From: Suillus spraguei
Lineage: Eukaryota; Basidiomycota; Agaricomycetes; Boletales; Suillaceae
Reading direction: 5' to 3'
DNA length: 32,249 nucleotides
Assembly: GCA_016800925.1 (NCBI GenBank)
Contig: JABCPU010000656.1
Coordinates: 1-32,249 of the forward strand
Positions 20,381-30,238 of this stretch are shown in pieces; position 1 is the stretch's first letter, and each line of letters opens with the position of its first letter. Below the pieces are notes generated by a model. That model was not told where the DNA came from, made no database searches, and was given only the letters and a program-made list of their open reading frames with translations. A program made the translations under genes and the position numbers.

Positions 20381-21028
20381 GATGATCGGATGATCGGATG
20401 AGCATAGCTCTGTGGATCTTAGAGGAAGTGTTGGCTACTAGAGAGGAGTAGGTCCGGATATGGTGTAGAGATAGTATAGACTACTCCGGACAAGGTCCGG
20501 AATAGAAACAGACAGTATAAGACTACCAAAGGTAGAGTCGGAGGTGAAACAGATGATAGACAGAGATGGACGAAGTCCGAACAGATTATAGGACATAGGA
20601 TCAAAGCTCCGGCCTAGGGAGTAATCCCATAGGCCTGAGTTGGAAGCTTACAAGGGCCGGAGCCCAAGTGCAAGAACGGAGACGGAGTTATATAGACATG
20701 ATAACAGGATACAGAGTAATCAAAGGAATATACAGAAGTAGGAACAATGAATCAGACTAAGGTCTGCAGGAGTTGTACTACAAGTTTATATACTGTAGGA
20801 GCATGCCGGAGGGTAAGTACGGATAGTCCGAGGCTATGTCTGAAGCATACGGAAACACATTAGTAAGTACAGCGGACATAAGGCTATGAACTCGGAGATG
20901 AAGCTTGTATGAAATACTTATCAAGACAGAGGCAGAGATCACCGAGAGCCGGAAGCACAGAGATACCCAGAAGCCGGAGACACAGGTATATTCTAAAAGG
21001 GGTAATGCGCAGGTGCCGGGAATAGTTC

Positions 21029-21094
21029 GGATATGAACTCGGATCGGATATGGACACGGATGGATATGGACACGGATCGGATATGGACACGGAT
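21029..21094. repeat. 17-bp tandem repeat, about four units
   Basis: Units GGATATGGACACGGATC and the one-base-shorter GGATATGGACACGGAT alternate. This corresponds to the nine-unit array of B1 at 13743-13895, showing copy-number change between the two LTRs. Confidence 0.85.
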
Positions 21095-21250
21095 GGATAT
21101 GGATTGGAGTGATGGGTGACATGGATGGATTGGATGGAGTGGATCAGATATGTGAACTGGATTGGATGGGTGGATCAGATATGTGTAGATTGGGTGTCTG
21201 GATGTCCATGGATTGGATTTGATCTAGACCTGAATGTATGGTATATGACA

Positions 21251-22273
21251 GTCAGCCCAAACCCAATGGCCATCTGGTAAAAGAGCATCATGCTGCTCAT
21301 GGAGAAGTTGATCAGAAAGCATAGGCATCATGGACACTTCCAGGATAACCAAGAGCATAATCAAAATGCAATGACAAGATTGTGAGGCATGACAACTGCC
21401 TAAAAATATTTAAATTTTGACCATGAATGGAGGGGGGGGAACTTACCTGACAGCCAAGAGAATAGTTTGATTTTCTGTCATAAAATGTTTCACCAAAATG
21501 ACCAGGTTTTGGCATAAAGGTTAACTGTAGTGCTATCAACAGCTAGAATGCCATTGCGCCACTCAGGACAGGTTTTGGACCCTGCAAATTGCCTAGCAAG
21601 CTCAGCATCCTCCTGAATCAGATGTGGGAAGCTGACAAAATTGTCATGCTGGTCAAGCAGTGCGATCATTACACGATTAGTGCAATTCACAACAGACCCA
21701 ACACTTATACCTGCGCATTGGGCAACATCCTGGAGAGAAATTGCGTTCTCATAGTGGCCAGCACGATTGAGGAATATAGCAAGCTGAATGGAGATAGGGA
21801 GCTGGGAATTGTTGGATTGGTTGTGAAAGATATGGTGATCAGAAATCTGATCAGGATATCATCAAAAAATGATAGGTCCACATGTAGCTTCTACTGGAAT
21901 AAATAGGGGCAGTGCTTCTCATGGTGAACAAGCATATGCAGCTTGGAGCTTGTGGGGGGTTCATCAGGCTTCTGAAGCACACAAGATCTTGCAACCTCAT
22001 CATGAAGAGCAGCAATTTGATAATGAAGCTAGTTGTAACATGCAGTGATCTCATCAGATTCATCAGAAGATTCACTGGAGATGTTGGAGGAAAGGTAGGT
22101 GAAGAGGTGATATCCATGCTTGAATCAGAGTGTGAATCAGAGTTGGAAGTGGAGTGTGAATCAGAGCTTGACTCCTGAGCTTCAAAAAGTTGCTGGTATT
22201 GGAGTTGGGTTAGAGACAATGCAGCATTATCCACTGCATGAAGGAGATCATTGCGACTAGATGTGTGAGGCAT
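21251..22273 (-). pseudogene. PIF/Harbinger DDE transposase, N-terminal segment
   Basis: From an ATG at about 22273 the minus strand reads RNDLLHAVDNAALSLTQLQ, an acidic Ser-rich stretch, then with frame changes NCTNRVMIALLDQHDNF, EDAELARQFAGSKTCPEWRN and ILAVDSTTVNLYAK. The Asp of AVDST (codon 21535-21537) is the first catalytic residue. HFGETFYDRKSNYSLGCQ is followed by a 47-bp intron (21400-21446) and then DYALGYPGSVHDAYAF. A stop and single-base shifts occur between 21300 and 21390. The segment ends at LPDGHWVWAD, the second catalytic Asp, exactly at the LTR insertion. It is a dead copy of a DDE_Tnp_4 (HARBI1-like) nuclease. Confidence 0.75.
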
Positions 22274-22655
22274 GATGAGAGTTGAGGTGTTCCATATCAT
22301 TCCCCTGACTGATCAATTGCACTGATCAAGTGGAGTTTTAATTTTGTTCACATGCTAAGTCTCACTCGTTGTGGATGACAGTGAGCACTGAGCAACACTA
22401 CTAAGTTGTATATAGTTTTCCTATAGAAATGTGTATGTATGATATGTAGTAGAAACAATATGAAGGGCTGATAGCATCTGATAACTTTGTTGACTATTTT
22501 CCCTGCCTTCTGTACCATATGCTTCAAAAATCTTAAGTGTTGTTTGAAATTTTGACGTCATGCCGATGTGCGCTGAGGATTATGGCAGGTTTGAGCCATG
22601 TTTCCTGTAAGCTCTTTCCAAACTTTACCAAGCTTTACTGAGCCTTTACTGAGCT

Positions 22656-22937
22656 TACGAAGTCACTCTGAGTCCCACTAATGTACTTAGTAAAATAAGC
22701 TGGACTCAACACACTAAATAGGAAGGTTTCTTACAAATCCATGTGTAGAATCATGCTTAGTAAGCAGGGCCTCCAAAAGCTATATAAGGAGCCCATTTTC
22801 ACCTGTAATAACAGCTTCCCACTTGAAACTCTTGTCTCCAACCATGTAAGAACCATAAGAACTAAAAGTGCAGGCAATCTAGCCTTGAAGTAATGCTAAG
22901 AAATCTAAATCTACTCTACATTATATACTACCTTACA
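22656..22937 (+). repeat. LTR-like repeat F, copy 3 (3' part)
   Basis: Collinear with the end of the reverse complement of 3779-4432: ATCATGCTTAGTAAG, then CCAAAA, the TATA word TATATAAGGA (about 22777-22788), CTTGTCTCCAACCATGTAAG and a terminus TATACTACCTTACA at 22937. It abuts the truncated B-type LTR on the right. Confidence 0.55.
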
Positions 22938-22942
22938 GGGGT

Positions 22943-23926
22943 TGAAGTCTTATTTCCGAGTTCATAGCCTTGTGTTCTGCAATGCCTCAGACATAGCCTC
23001 GGACTATCCTTACTTGCCTTCCGGCATGCTACCTACAGTATATAAACTTGTAGTACAACTCCTGCAGACCTCAGTCTGATCATTGCTTTCCTACTTCTGT
23101 ATATTCCTTTGACTTCTGTATCTTGTTACCATGTCTATATAATCTGTTCCATTCTCACACTTGGGGCTCCGGCCCTTGTAAGCTTCCAACTCAGACCTAT
23201 GGGATCATTCCCTAGGCCGGAGCCTTGATCCTTTGTCCTAAATCCTTTTTGGACTTCATCCGTTTTCCTGTCTCTCATCCGATTCACCTCCGACTCTACC
23301 TGTGGTAGCCTTATCCTATCTGTTTCTATTCCGGACCTTGTCCAGAGTAGTCTATACTACCTCTACACCATATTCCGGACCTACTCCTCTCTAGTAGTTA
23401 ACACCTCCCTAAGATCCATAGAGCTACACTTGTCCAATCATCCAATCATCCGCCCCTCCACTCTTCTGCTCCTCCGAGCTCCGGACCTTCGGACCTCTGG
23501 ACCTCCAGATCTATCCTATTCTATCCCCCGACATCTATGGATCATCTTTCTCTCCAGAGCTTTTCTCCTATCCTGCCCTGGACTTTGTCCAGGAGTTCAT
23601 CCTTCATTCATTCTACTTGGAACTTGTTCCAGTAGTCTTACCATTACTCTCTACCATCCGGAAATAGTTCTGGCGCATTTCCACGCTCATCCAGAAGTCC
23701 TTCGGAGCTCTATCGAGCTATCCTGTCCTACAGAGTTCATCTGGACTCCCATTTGGACTTCACTATAACTCCCCCTTGGACTTCATCCGAAATTAAGGGC
23801 ACATACTCGGGTAAGGGGCACAGCGTACAAGCTGAGGCCAAGCCCCTTTGACTTTCCATCCCTCCGGTACAACCCCATGTAAGACCAGGACTTCTTAGTA
23901 GCCCCAGTTTTGCATGGTTGTAAACA
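22943..23926 (+). mobile_element. Family-B-type LTR (copy C), 5' truncated
   Basis: Read on + it matches the reverse complement of B1 and B2 from GTCTTATTTCCGAG onward through the TATATAAA box (23039-23046), the CCGGAGC-rich middle and the 3' block CTCGGGTAAGGGGCACAGCG to the end GCATGGTTGTAAACA. About the first 450 bp are missing, and repeat F ends right at the truncation. The position of the 8-bp minisatellite (about 23450-23500) holds only scattered CTCC/TCCGAGC words, so this copy lacks the expansion. It is in the opposite orientation to B1 and B2. Confidence 0.85.
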
Positions 23927-24060
23927 CTCCCACAAAGTAGAAAAGTCCAGAAACTGTGGTACTTGAGGACTGGCAAGAAGTCATATCCTGTACAGTTGTG
24001 CTGTCACTGTATACACATTCTATATAAGACCCTTAAGTAGCAAGACATTGGTTGAGAGGG

Positions 24061-24638
24061 CTATCTGGTGGTAGGTGGTGGTAATATGCAGGAGATCAGT
24101 AGGTCCAGCTGGGACATAATCTGCATAACATGCAGGCATGCAGATTCATTGGCTAGAACAGGCAGAAACAATAGCAGGTGCATCAGGGATAGGTGGGATT
24201 GGGAGCTGTTGTCCTGGAATGCAGGCATCAGAAGGCCCTGCAATATTTTCATCCTTGCAATAATATTAGACAAGTGACTGATAATAGATATCAAATAACA
24301 TACCTCGTGCACATCAAATTATTGAACATTGTTAACATCAATCTGGTCAGCAGGACTTAGAGACAGCCTACCGAGGATTGCGGCTTGTGTCTCTGGCTTT
24401 TTGGTGAGGTGGACCCTTGGTAAGCATATTTCTTTCGGAACCTTCACTTCTCCAGGCGACGCTGCTGTTTATAGACATCAGCATCAAGGGTTTTGCTGGC
24501 ATCACATCGAGCCTCATGGTTACTGAGGCTTCTCTGAGTTGTGAAAGCCTTTGCACAGCCAAGGCAGGAGAGGCATCCATGGGATGCAGACTGAGCACAG
24601 TACAAGCAGAAAACTTTTATATTGCAACATACAGTCAA
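24061..24638 (-). pseudogene. Probable Plavaka N-terminal fragment with C2H2-like finger
   Basis: Reading leftward: CLSCLGCAKAFTTQRSLSNH, a zinc-finger-like motif (C-x2-C-x11-H-x3-C), then DADVYKQQRRLEK, a basic helix-like stretch. A stop and frame change follow, then LGRLSLSPADQIDV, an intron-like gap with GTATGT near 24300, and IPPIPDAP with YADYVPAGPTDLLHI. Such a finger followed by a Pro-rich linker is the usual N terminus of basidiomycete Plavaka transposases. It is on the same strand as, and would directly precede, the Plavaka half at 15984 if the intervening elements were removed. Confidence 0.45.
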
Positions 24639-24659
24639 CTATATCATAAAAAATATATT

Positions 24660-25490
24660 AAATTAGCATTACAGCCAAGATTACCATGAATGCACCTGCA
24701 ACTCCTGAAATTCTTCAGACTGAACAACCAAACTAGTCAAATCACATCCTTTCTCATCTGTCTGCCATGGCATGTCCATGAGCGGCTACTAGCCCTTCTC
24801 CGAAGTCTCATATGGGTAGCCCACTCATACACATACACATAGGCATCATTTGGCTGAAATACAAGGGGTATCAAGTAGCATTCAGACCACAGTAAGGAGT
24901 ACTAACCTTAAATGAATGGATACTCTGCAATTGCTGTGGGTTTCCATGGTGGTGTCCATTCATCTTGTGGAGTGGTGTCAGTTCATCTCATGAGTCCTGA
25001 GTCAAAACCATCAGCTGGAACTTCAAGGTAATACCATCTGAAACTCATTGACATTGTCCAAGTTAGTCAAGAGAACATGACTGTTTAGAAAGAGCTCCTG
25101 AATGGATAATGCAATAATGGATATGTTTGGCACAAAGTCAGACAAATACAGTCATATGATTTATTATCTGGGATTGAAATCCCTATATACTGATCATATT
25201 ATCAAGGGCACCACTCTATCTACTACTACTGCCATTAAGCTCTAACTATGCCACACAAACACCAAGATTCCCCTATTCAGTGGATAGTGATGGTCGTAGT
25301 AGCAACTCATCAATCTCATCCATAGAGCATACCTATACTTGCTCTAAGAAGTTCAAAAAATGCGGACGCTCAAACAGATCTGCAATGGCAAGTCCTGATA
25401 AAGGCAATCAAAAGGAAAAGTAAGTTTGAGCTTCAAATTCCTTATGCTGAGATAGTATAGTCCACTCATATTGAACAAGAAAGTCAAGAC
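24660..25490. other. No gene recognised
   Basis: Both strands are broken by stops and no repeat shared with the window was seen. Short readable pieces on the minus strand (for example VYEWATHMRLRRRASSRSW near 24830-24775) could be remnants, but they match nothing I know. The first exons of the DUF6698-like gene may lie in the right part. Confidence 0.35.
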
Positions 25491-25499
25491 ATTTAAGGA

Positions 25500-27286
25500 G
25501 ACCAACAACTTGGATGCCAACAAGTTCAGAAGAGTTTCTCATAGCAGCACATGCTATGGCACGTTGTGTTGATCTGTTTTGCAATGTGGAGAAACTCTTA
25601 AGGGTGGGTTTCCTCCTGCAGCAAGAGCAGGCCATGGAGAATGGAGAACTTGACAAGCCCGAGCCTGAGCATGAGTCTTGCAAAAAAAGGCTTGCAACTC
25701 TGTAAGTCCCACTTTTGGTTTTGTCTAGGCTACACTCAGATTCGCTGTTTTCTAGTTCAACCAATACCCTCAATCAGTACAAGCACAACTATCAGCAGTT
25801 GCTTCATTTGGATCCAGGACTCTGTTTGCTTATTGCTGATCACCCCCAAGTCTAAGTGACTCACTCAGATTGCACAGAAGGTGAGTATATGCTACTTATA
25901 TGCACATATACTGTGTACTGATATATTATCTAGATAAACACTGTTATCAGTGGAACACATTCGGACAATGTAACTTGCTTAAAGGTTCAAATTGGCCACT
26001 ATGCAGCTCTGGAGAAGCCCTAAACCTGACTATCCACAATGGTGGCTCGCTGTCAAGGGCGCATATGGGCATAAACCACCCGGTGCTGGTTTCATTCCTC
26101 TGTCTGATATCTGGGCTTGCCAATTTCAAGAAGGATCCTGCATAGTAAGTACTCTATTGGTTCTATGGTTCATACTGATGTTGTGCATCTTAGAGCTTGA
26201 AAGTGGATGAAGATCAGACAGATTTGCATGACTTCAACTAATTTTCCAGTGTTTCTGTGGGCCAGAAATCCACCTGGCAGTAACTACAATGAGGACGCCA
26301 TGCATGAAGGCCTGTTCCATGGCTATTTCCTTGAGTGCGTAAGTGTTTAGTTCACTATATTTCGAATCACTAGATTATGTGTCATATTTTTACAGGTCCA
26401 TCAACTGCATTAGGCGACAACTCATGCACTACATGTTCATGCAACACATCCCTGCATGACATGACTACTGTTGAAGCAGAGCATATAGCATATACTTGTG
26501 TGCAGGTGATTTTTATTTTTATTGATGTACTTAACACTACTGACTTATAGGTTTCATATACTACTACTAGGCACAGTTCGGCATCAGCAATAAGAACAAA
26601 TGGGCTGAAGCAGATGGCAAATTCAACAATGGAACCTTCTACTACAATATCACTGACTTTCTTTGCAAGTGCGAGGATAGAGATTGGGTAGAGGGACTTC
26701 TCTAATGGTGGAACAGGTAAGTTTTCATCTTCTCTCATAATACCTAACTGATTACTTTTGCCATAAGGGCATTATTCAAGAATGAAAATGGACACAAAGG
26801 TGGAATGACCATAACTGATGACAATGGACCAGCTGGCTCTTCCTTGGCTCCAATCAACAGCCTAGCCAAGATGTGAGTGCAGATGGCAGATCATGTCAGC
26901 GCTGCCAAAGGACCTGCAGTTTCTGTACCCACTCTTCCTACTAACCCAACACCACCTCAAAGTCCTGTCACCCCAGATCCTGAACCTCTCATGCCACCAA
27001 TTGCTACTCTAAGGCCTTTGCAGACAGGCTCTATCCAAGCAAAGTTACCTGCACCCAGCAAACTGACACCAGACGAAGTTCTATCAGACCACAATGATGA
27101 GTTGCTTGACCCGGAGGACGTCAGTACTAAAAGAAAGAAGAAAGCATCAAAGACCAAGTGGGCTGCTGGTAGGACTGCTAAACACCACGTGGTGACAGAG
27201 GAATCCGATGATGGCTCTGAGGACAAGGAACTGGCAGTGGCCAAGCCAACCAAGAGTCAAGGTAAATGTGTGACCCATAGGAAATA
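25500..27286 (+). pseudogene. DUF6698-like protein, multi-exon pseudogene
   Basis: The order of blocks matches the Agaricomycete DUF6698 family: an N-terminal part (about 25510-25700, MARCVDLFCNVEKLLRVGFL), a decayed centre (about 25780-26140, with blocks resembling LNQYKHNYQQLLHLDPGL and MGINHPVL in different frames), then well-defined exons: 26250-26338 (VFLWARNPPGSNYNEDAMHE), 26396-26505 (GPSTALGDNS.., HDMTTVEAEHIAYTCVQ), 26571-26716 (AQFGISNKNKWAEADGKFN) and from 26768. Introns 26339-26395, 26506-26570 and 26717-26767 have GT..AG ends. TAA at 26702-26704 and TGA at 26872-26874 interrupt. The C-terminal tail (to 27286) is Pro-rich, then Lys-rich and acidic. The family's function is unknown. 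Translation alone supports this; no search was run. Confidence 0.6.
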
Positions 27287-27460
27287 GATGGTATCAGTAT
27301 GTTCATTTTGCCTTATACTTATGTCATGACTCAGTTTTCCTTGATTGGTATTAAAATTTTCACTTCTTCACTTGTTAGGAATCCATCACTCTGCAGACTT
27401 GATGGCCACTCCTTGATTCGCCGCATTTTCAATTCGGACTTGGACTCTACCTCATTGCAC

Positions 27461-28231
27461 TGTTATCATATACCATACTTCTAATCTCAGATCCGACCAT
27501 ATCCGATCAGATCTGATCGATTCCATATCCATCCGGTCCACAGATCCTGTCCGGACCACCCATCCGAATATGCTCACTTCTCGCACCTTAACTCCCTTGT
27601 GTATATCTGCGTCTATCTCCTTTCGTCATTCCTCCTGTTTTCCGGTATTCCGGCTGTTTATATTTCCATCCTGTGTCACTGATCCGTTTCCTGTGTTCAT
27701 TTCCAATTCATGCTTACTGATCCGCTGTGCATTAACTAATAGACTTCCGTTACACTTCGTACATAGCCCTCGGTCCCAGACTTGTTGATTATCTGTCTTA
27801 GATACTTACAGTATATAAACCACTTGTAGATCTCCGTAGAACCTTAGTTCAAATATCATCTTAGATTCTGCTCATTCCGCTTCTTCCAGACTTGAGCCAC
27901 CCTCTGCTCTAAAGTCACCTTCCGAGACTTAGGATTGATTTCTATAGTCTAAATCTTCGACTCTATCTTTGGATAGTCTACCTCCGTTAGTTCTAGTTAG
28001 GAACTCGTTCAGAAGCTAGCCTTAATCTTTGTTCTATCCTTACGTTCCAATAACCTTCAGACGTATCATATCTGATACCTTCGGACGCCCAATCCGTCAT
28101 GCAACTCCTTCTGGATCTTCGGACGAATAACTTCTCCCTGAAATAAGGGGCATTACTCGAGAAAGGGGCACAGTGCACGAACTGAGGCCAAAGCCCTTCG
28201 GATCTCTCTACCTTTGAGTATGGTCTTAACA
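27461..28231 (+). mobile_element. 5' LTR of a Ty3/gypsy element (family A)
   Basis: 771 bp from TGTTATCATATACC to GGTATGGTCTTAACA-like end with TG..CA termini. A TATATAAA box lies mid-LTR. It is followed directly by gag, protease, RT, RNase H and integrase-type sequence in the same orientation, which identifies family A as the LTR of this Ty3/gypsy element. It lies shortly after the last recognisable exon of the DUF6698-like pseudogene. No convincing tRNA primer-binding site was recognised in the bases after 28231. The 3' LTR is outside the window, so its target duplication and age cannot be read. Confidence 0.85.
27812..27819 (+). promoter_or_regulatory. TATA box of the family-A LTR
   Basis: TATATAAA within the word ACAGTATATAAACCACTTGTAG. 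Nearly the same word occurs at the corresponding place of every A and B LTR copy that retains this region (3346, 14752 minus, 13518 minus, 20785 minus, 23039), which supports a conserved Pol II core promoter at the U3/R boundary. Confidence 0.6.
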
Positions 28232-28281
28232 GTATATTCGAACTCAAACCTTTCCAAGTAACTTTTAAACCATTCCATATC

Positions 28282-29570
28282 ATGCCTCCCCGTAGAACTC
28301 AAAACACTCTCCGAGGAGCCAGACTTGGTCCAATCCAACGAGATCCCACACCATTGTCCAAACATTCACCAGTTTCTCTCAACGCCGCACAAGCATGAGT
28401 GACATAGGTCAAAGTATTTCCGCTTGTCAGCCAGACCGGATCCGATAACACCAACTCGGAACTCGGATAACCAGACTCCAATTCGCACCCGACCATTCGC
28501 TTTGATGATGAGCTGCGCAGTAACCACCAGATGATGAAGGTGATGATCCGGACAATGAGGACTGAATGACGAAGAAGATAAAATCCACCTGAGCCCTCAG
28601 GACTGGGTCCTAGCCCAACTATCCGTAGCCATTAATCACCTCGCTCGCAGTAGCCGTCGCACCCCCACCTCGGATGATAGCAAAGTCAAAATCCGTGAGC
28701 CAGATACTTCGATGGGTCTGAACCTCGCAAGCTCCGGGCATTCTTCATCCAATGTGAGCTCAACTTCCAGAGCAAACCTAACGCTTTCCGTTCCAGACGC
28801 CGCTAAAGTCAATTTCGCCCAATCCTACCTTAAGGGTATGGCTCTTGAGTGGTTTGAACCGGATCTCCTTTCGGACGGATATAGCAACCGTCCGGACTGG
28901 ATGGATAACTACTCCGAGTTCATGCTTGAGCTCCAAACAAATTTCGGACCACACGATCCCTCCGGAGATGCAGAGATGCAGTTAGAACAACTCCACATGC
29001 GTGACGGACAATGAATCAACAAGTACATTGTAGAATTCCAGTGACTTGCCTCCCAAGTACGCGAATGGGGAGATGGAGCCCTAACAATGCCAATTCTACA
29101 ATAGACTTCTGGCCCGAATCAAAGATGAGATTAGTCGCATGGGTAAACCCACTACCCTTTCGGAGTTCAAGACTCTCGCCCAGACCATCGACGCCCGTTA
29201 CTGGGAACGGAGGGGCGAAGTCACCCGAGAGAGTAGAACCACCTCTTCCAATCCTCCCAGGCAGTCAACATCCGACCGGACGAACTCCAACTCATCCGGA
29301 TCCGATACGCCCAAATTCAATAAACCCACATACTCCACAACATCCTCTACCCCGAAAGTTTCGGATCTTCCTAGTGTTGTTGGTGACGGAAAGCTAACCA
29401 CCCAGGAGCGTCAGAGACGTTTTGACAAAAGCTCTGTATGTTCTGCGGCGGACCTGGTCACACTGCCCGGGAATGCACCAAATCCACTTCGCGCGCTGCC
29501 AAAGGCCGCGCTACTGTGCTCACTCCGGAAACGGAACCGGAAGCCTCGGATGAGGCAAAAAATTAGTCCG
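28282..29570 (+). pseudogene. Ty3/gypsy gag (broken)
   Basis: An ATG at 28282 opens MPPRRTQNTLRGARLG, a basic start common in fungal gag, but hits a stop within 40 codons. The capsid-like block is at 28712-29014 (AQSYLKGMALEWFEPDL, then WMDNYSEFMLELQTNFGPHD), ending in TGA where the frame otherwise continues as INKYIVEFQ. A second frame (29139 onward) carries TTLSEFKTLAQTIDARYWER. The nucleocapsid zinc knuckle C-x2-C-x4-H-x4-C is intact at 29435-29476 but in a different frame from the preceding ORF. Multiple stops and shifts mean this copy cannot make Gag as it stands. Confidence 0.8.
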
Positions 29571-29622
29571 CGACCCTCCTGACTCCGTACGGGATGAGGG
29601 TCGCGTTGGCCCAACCCGTGCA

Positions 29623-30231
29623 ATGGAACTACGACTCAACGCTGTAACTCTTCCTGATCCGAACTCTCTGTGTCCATATGTCTCTCTTCCATCTTTCTCC
29701 AATATATCTGACTTTCCGGCCCTCATAGACTGTGGTTCCTCCCACTGCTTCATAGACACTGATTTCGTCCGAGAACATAAAATTCCTACCTATCAGATTC
29801 CTCCGCTTCCACTCCGTTTATTTGATGGTACATGCAATAACAATATTGTCGAAGCCATAAACTTATCCGTCCGATTCTCCTCCGGTGTAATCACTTCCGA
29901 CACGTTCTACGTCACCCCTTTGGATTCCTCATGTTATATCGTTCTCGGATATAGCTGGCTCACCCGACACAATCCGTTGATTGACTGGGTATTGGGCAGC
30001 ATCGAGTTCCGAACTACTGAACAGGGTGCCATTAACCCCATCCGCATCACCGCTGCCTCCGGACACACCGTCCATGGCAGGAAAATCCAATCCGACACCT
30101 CTGTTACCTTCGGGTATTCCACCCAAGGAAGATTCCTCCCCTCCAAATCTCCGTCGCCTCAGAGCACCCCATCCGTGGCAGAGACTCCGCCTCTGACCAA
30201 ATCCGAACCCTCCGCTGGTACCAGTCCCTAA
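29623..30231 (+). CDS. Retropepsin-like protease domain of the Ty3/gypsy element
   Basis: A 202-codon open frame with the aspartic protease motif ALIDCGSSHCFID (about residues 33-45), where Asp-Cys-Gly replaces the more common Asp-Ser/Thr-Gly, and the second conserved block YIVLGYSWLTRHNP (about 106-119). It would process the Gag-Pol polyprotein inside virus-like particles. It is open, but upstream and downstream frames are broken. The start shown is only the first Met of the frame; in an intact element this would be part of a fused polyprotein. The last 50 residues are Ser/Pro-rich linker. Confidence 0.75.
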   Translation: MELRLNAVTLPDPNSLCPYVSLPSFSNISDFPALIDCGSSHCFIDTDFVREHKIPTYQIPPLPLRLFDGTCNNNIVEAINLSVRFSSGVITSDTFYVTPLDSSCYIVLGYSWLTRHNPLIDWVLGSIEFRTTEQGAINPIRITAASGHTVHGRKIQSDTSVTFGYSTQGRFLPSKSPSPQSTPSVAETPPLTKSEPSAGTSP

Positions 30232-30238
30232 CATATCG

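Larger units (their letters stand above)
19285..21250 (-). mobile_element. Family-B solo LTR (B2)
   Basis: The 1966-bp unit has the same ends as B1 (TGTTACGACC..TATATGACA) and is nearly identical to it outside the repeat arrays. It is flanked by a perfect 5-bp duplication GTCAG (19280-19284 and 21251-21255). The inferred sense is minus, with a TATATAAA box at 20785-20792. It is longer than B1 mainly because its 8-bp minisatellite is larger (about 648 bp). The duplicated GTCAG includes the codon (GAC on the minus strand) of the transposase's second catalytic Asp. Confidence 0.92.
16451..22653. mobile_element. PIF/Harbinger-type DNA transposon (degraded, with LTR inside)
   Basis: Two genes converge here: a Myb/SANT-like gene on + and a DDE transposase on minus, the two-gene arrangement expected of PIF/Harbinger elements. 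The edges carry imperfect inverted subterminal repeats: 16451-16482 has CTCGCTAAAGCGCTCGGTAA and the reverse complement of 22623-22653 has CTCAGTAAAGGCTCAGTAA. Removing the 1966-bp solo LTR leaves about 4.2 kb, a normal size. Exact termini and the 3-bp target duplication could not be fixed. Confidence 0.6.

Noticed and set aside
19674..20405. Long EERRSGGA (+) and PPLLRSSA (-) ORFs of over 220 codons
   Set aside because: Same minisatellite effect in LTR B2; no conserved non-repeat domain and inside a solo LTR.
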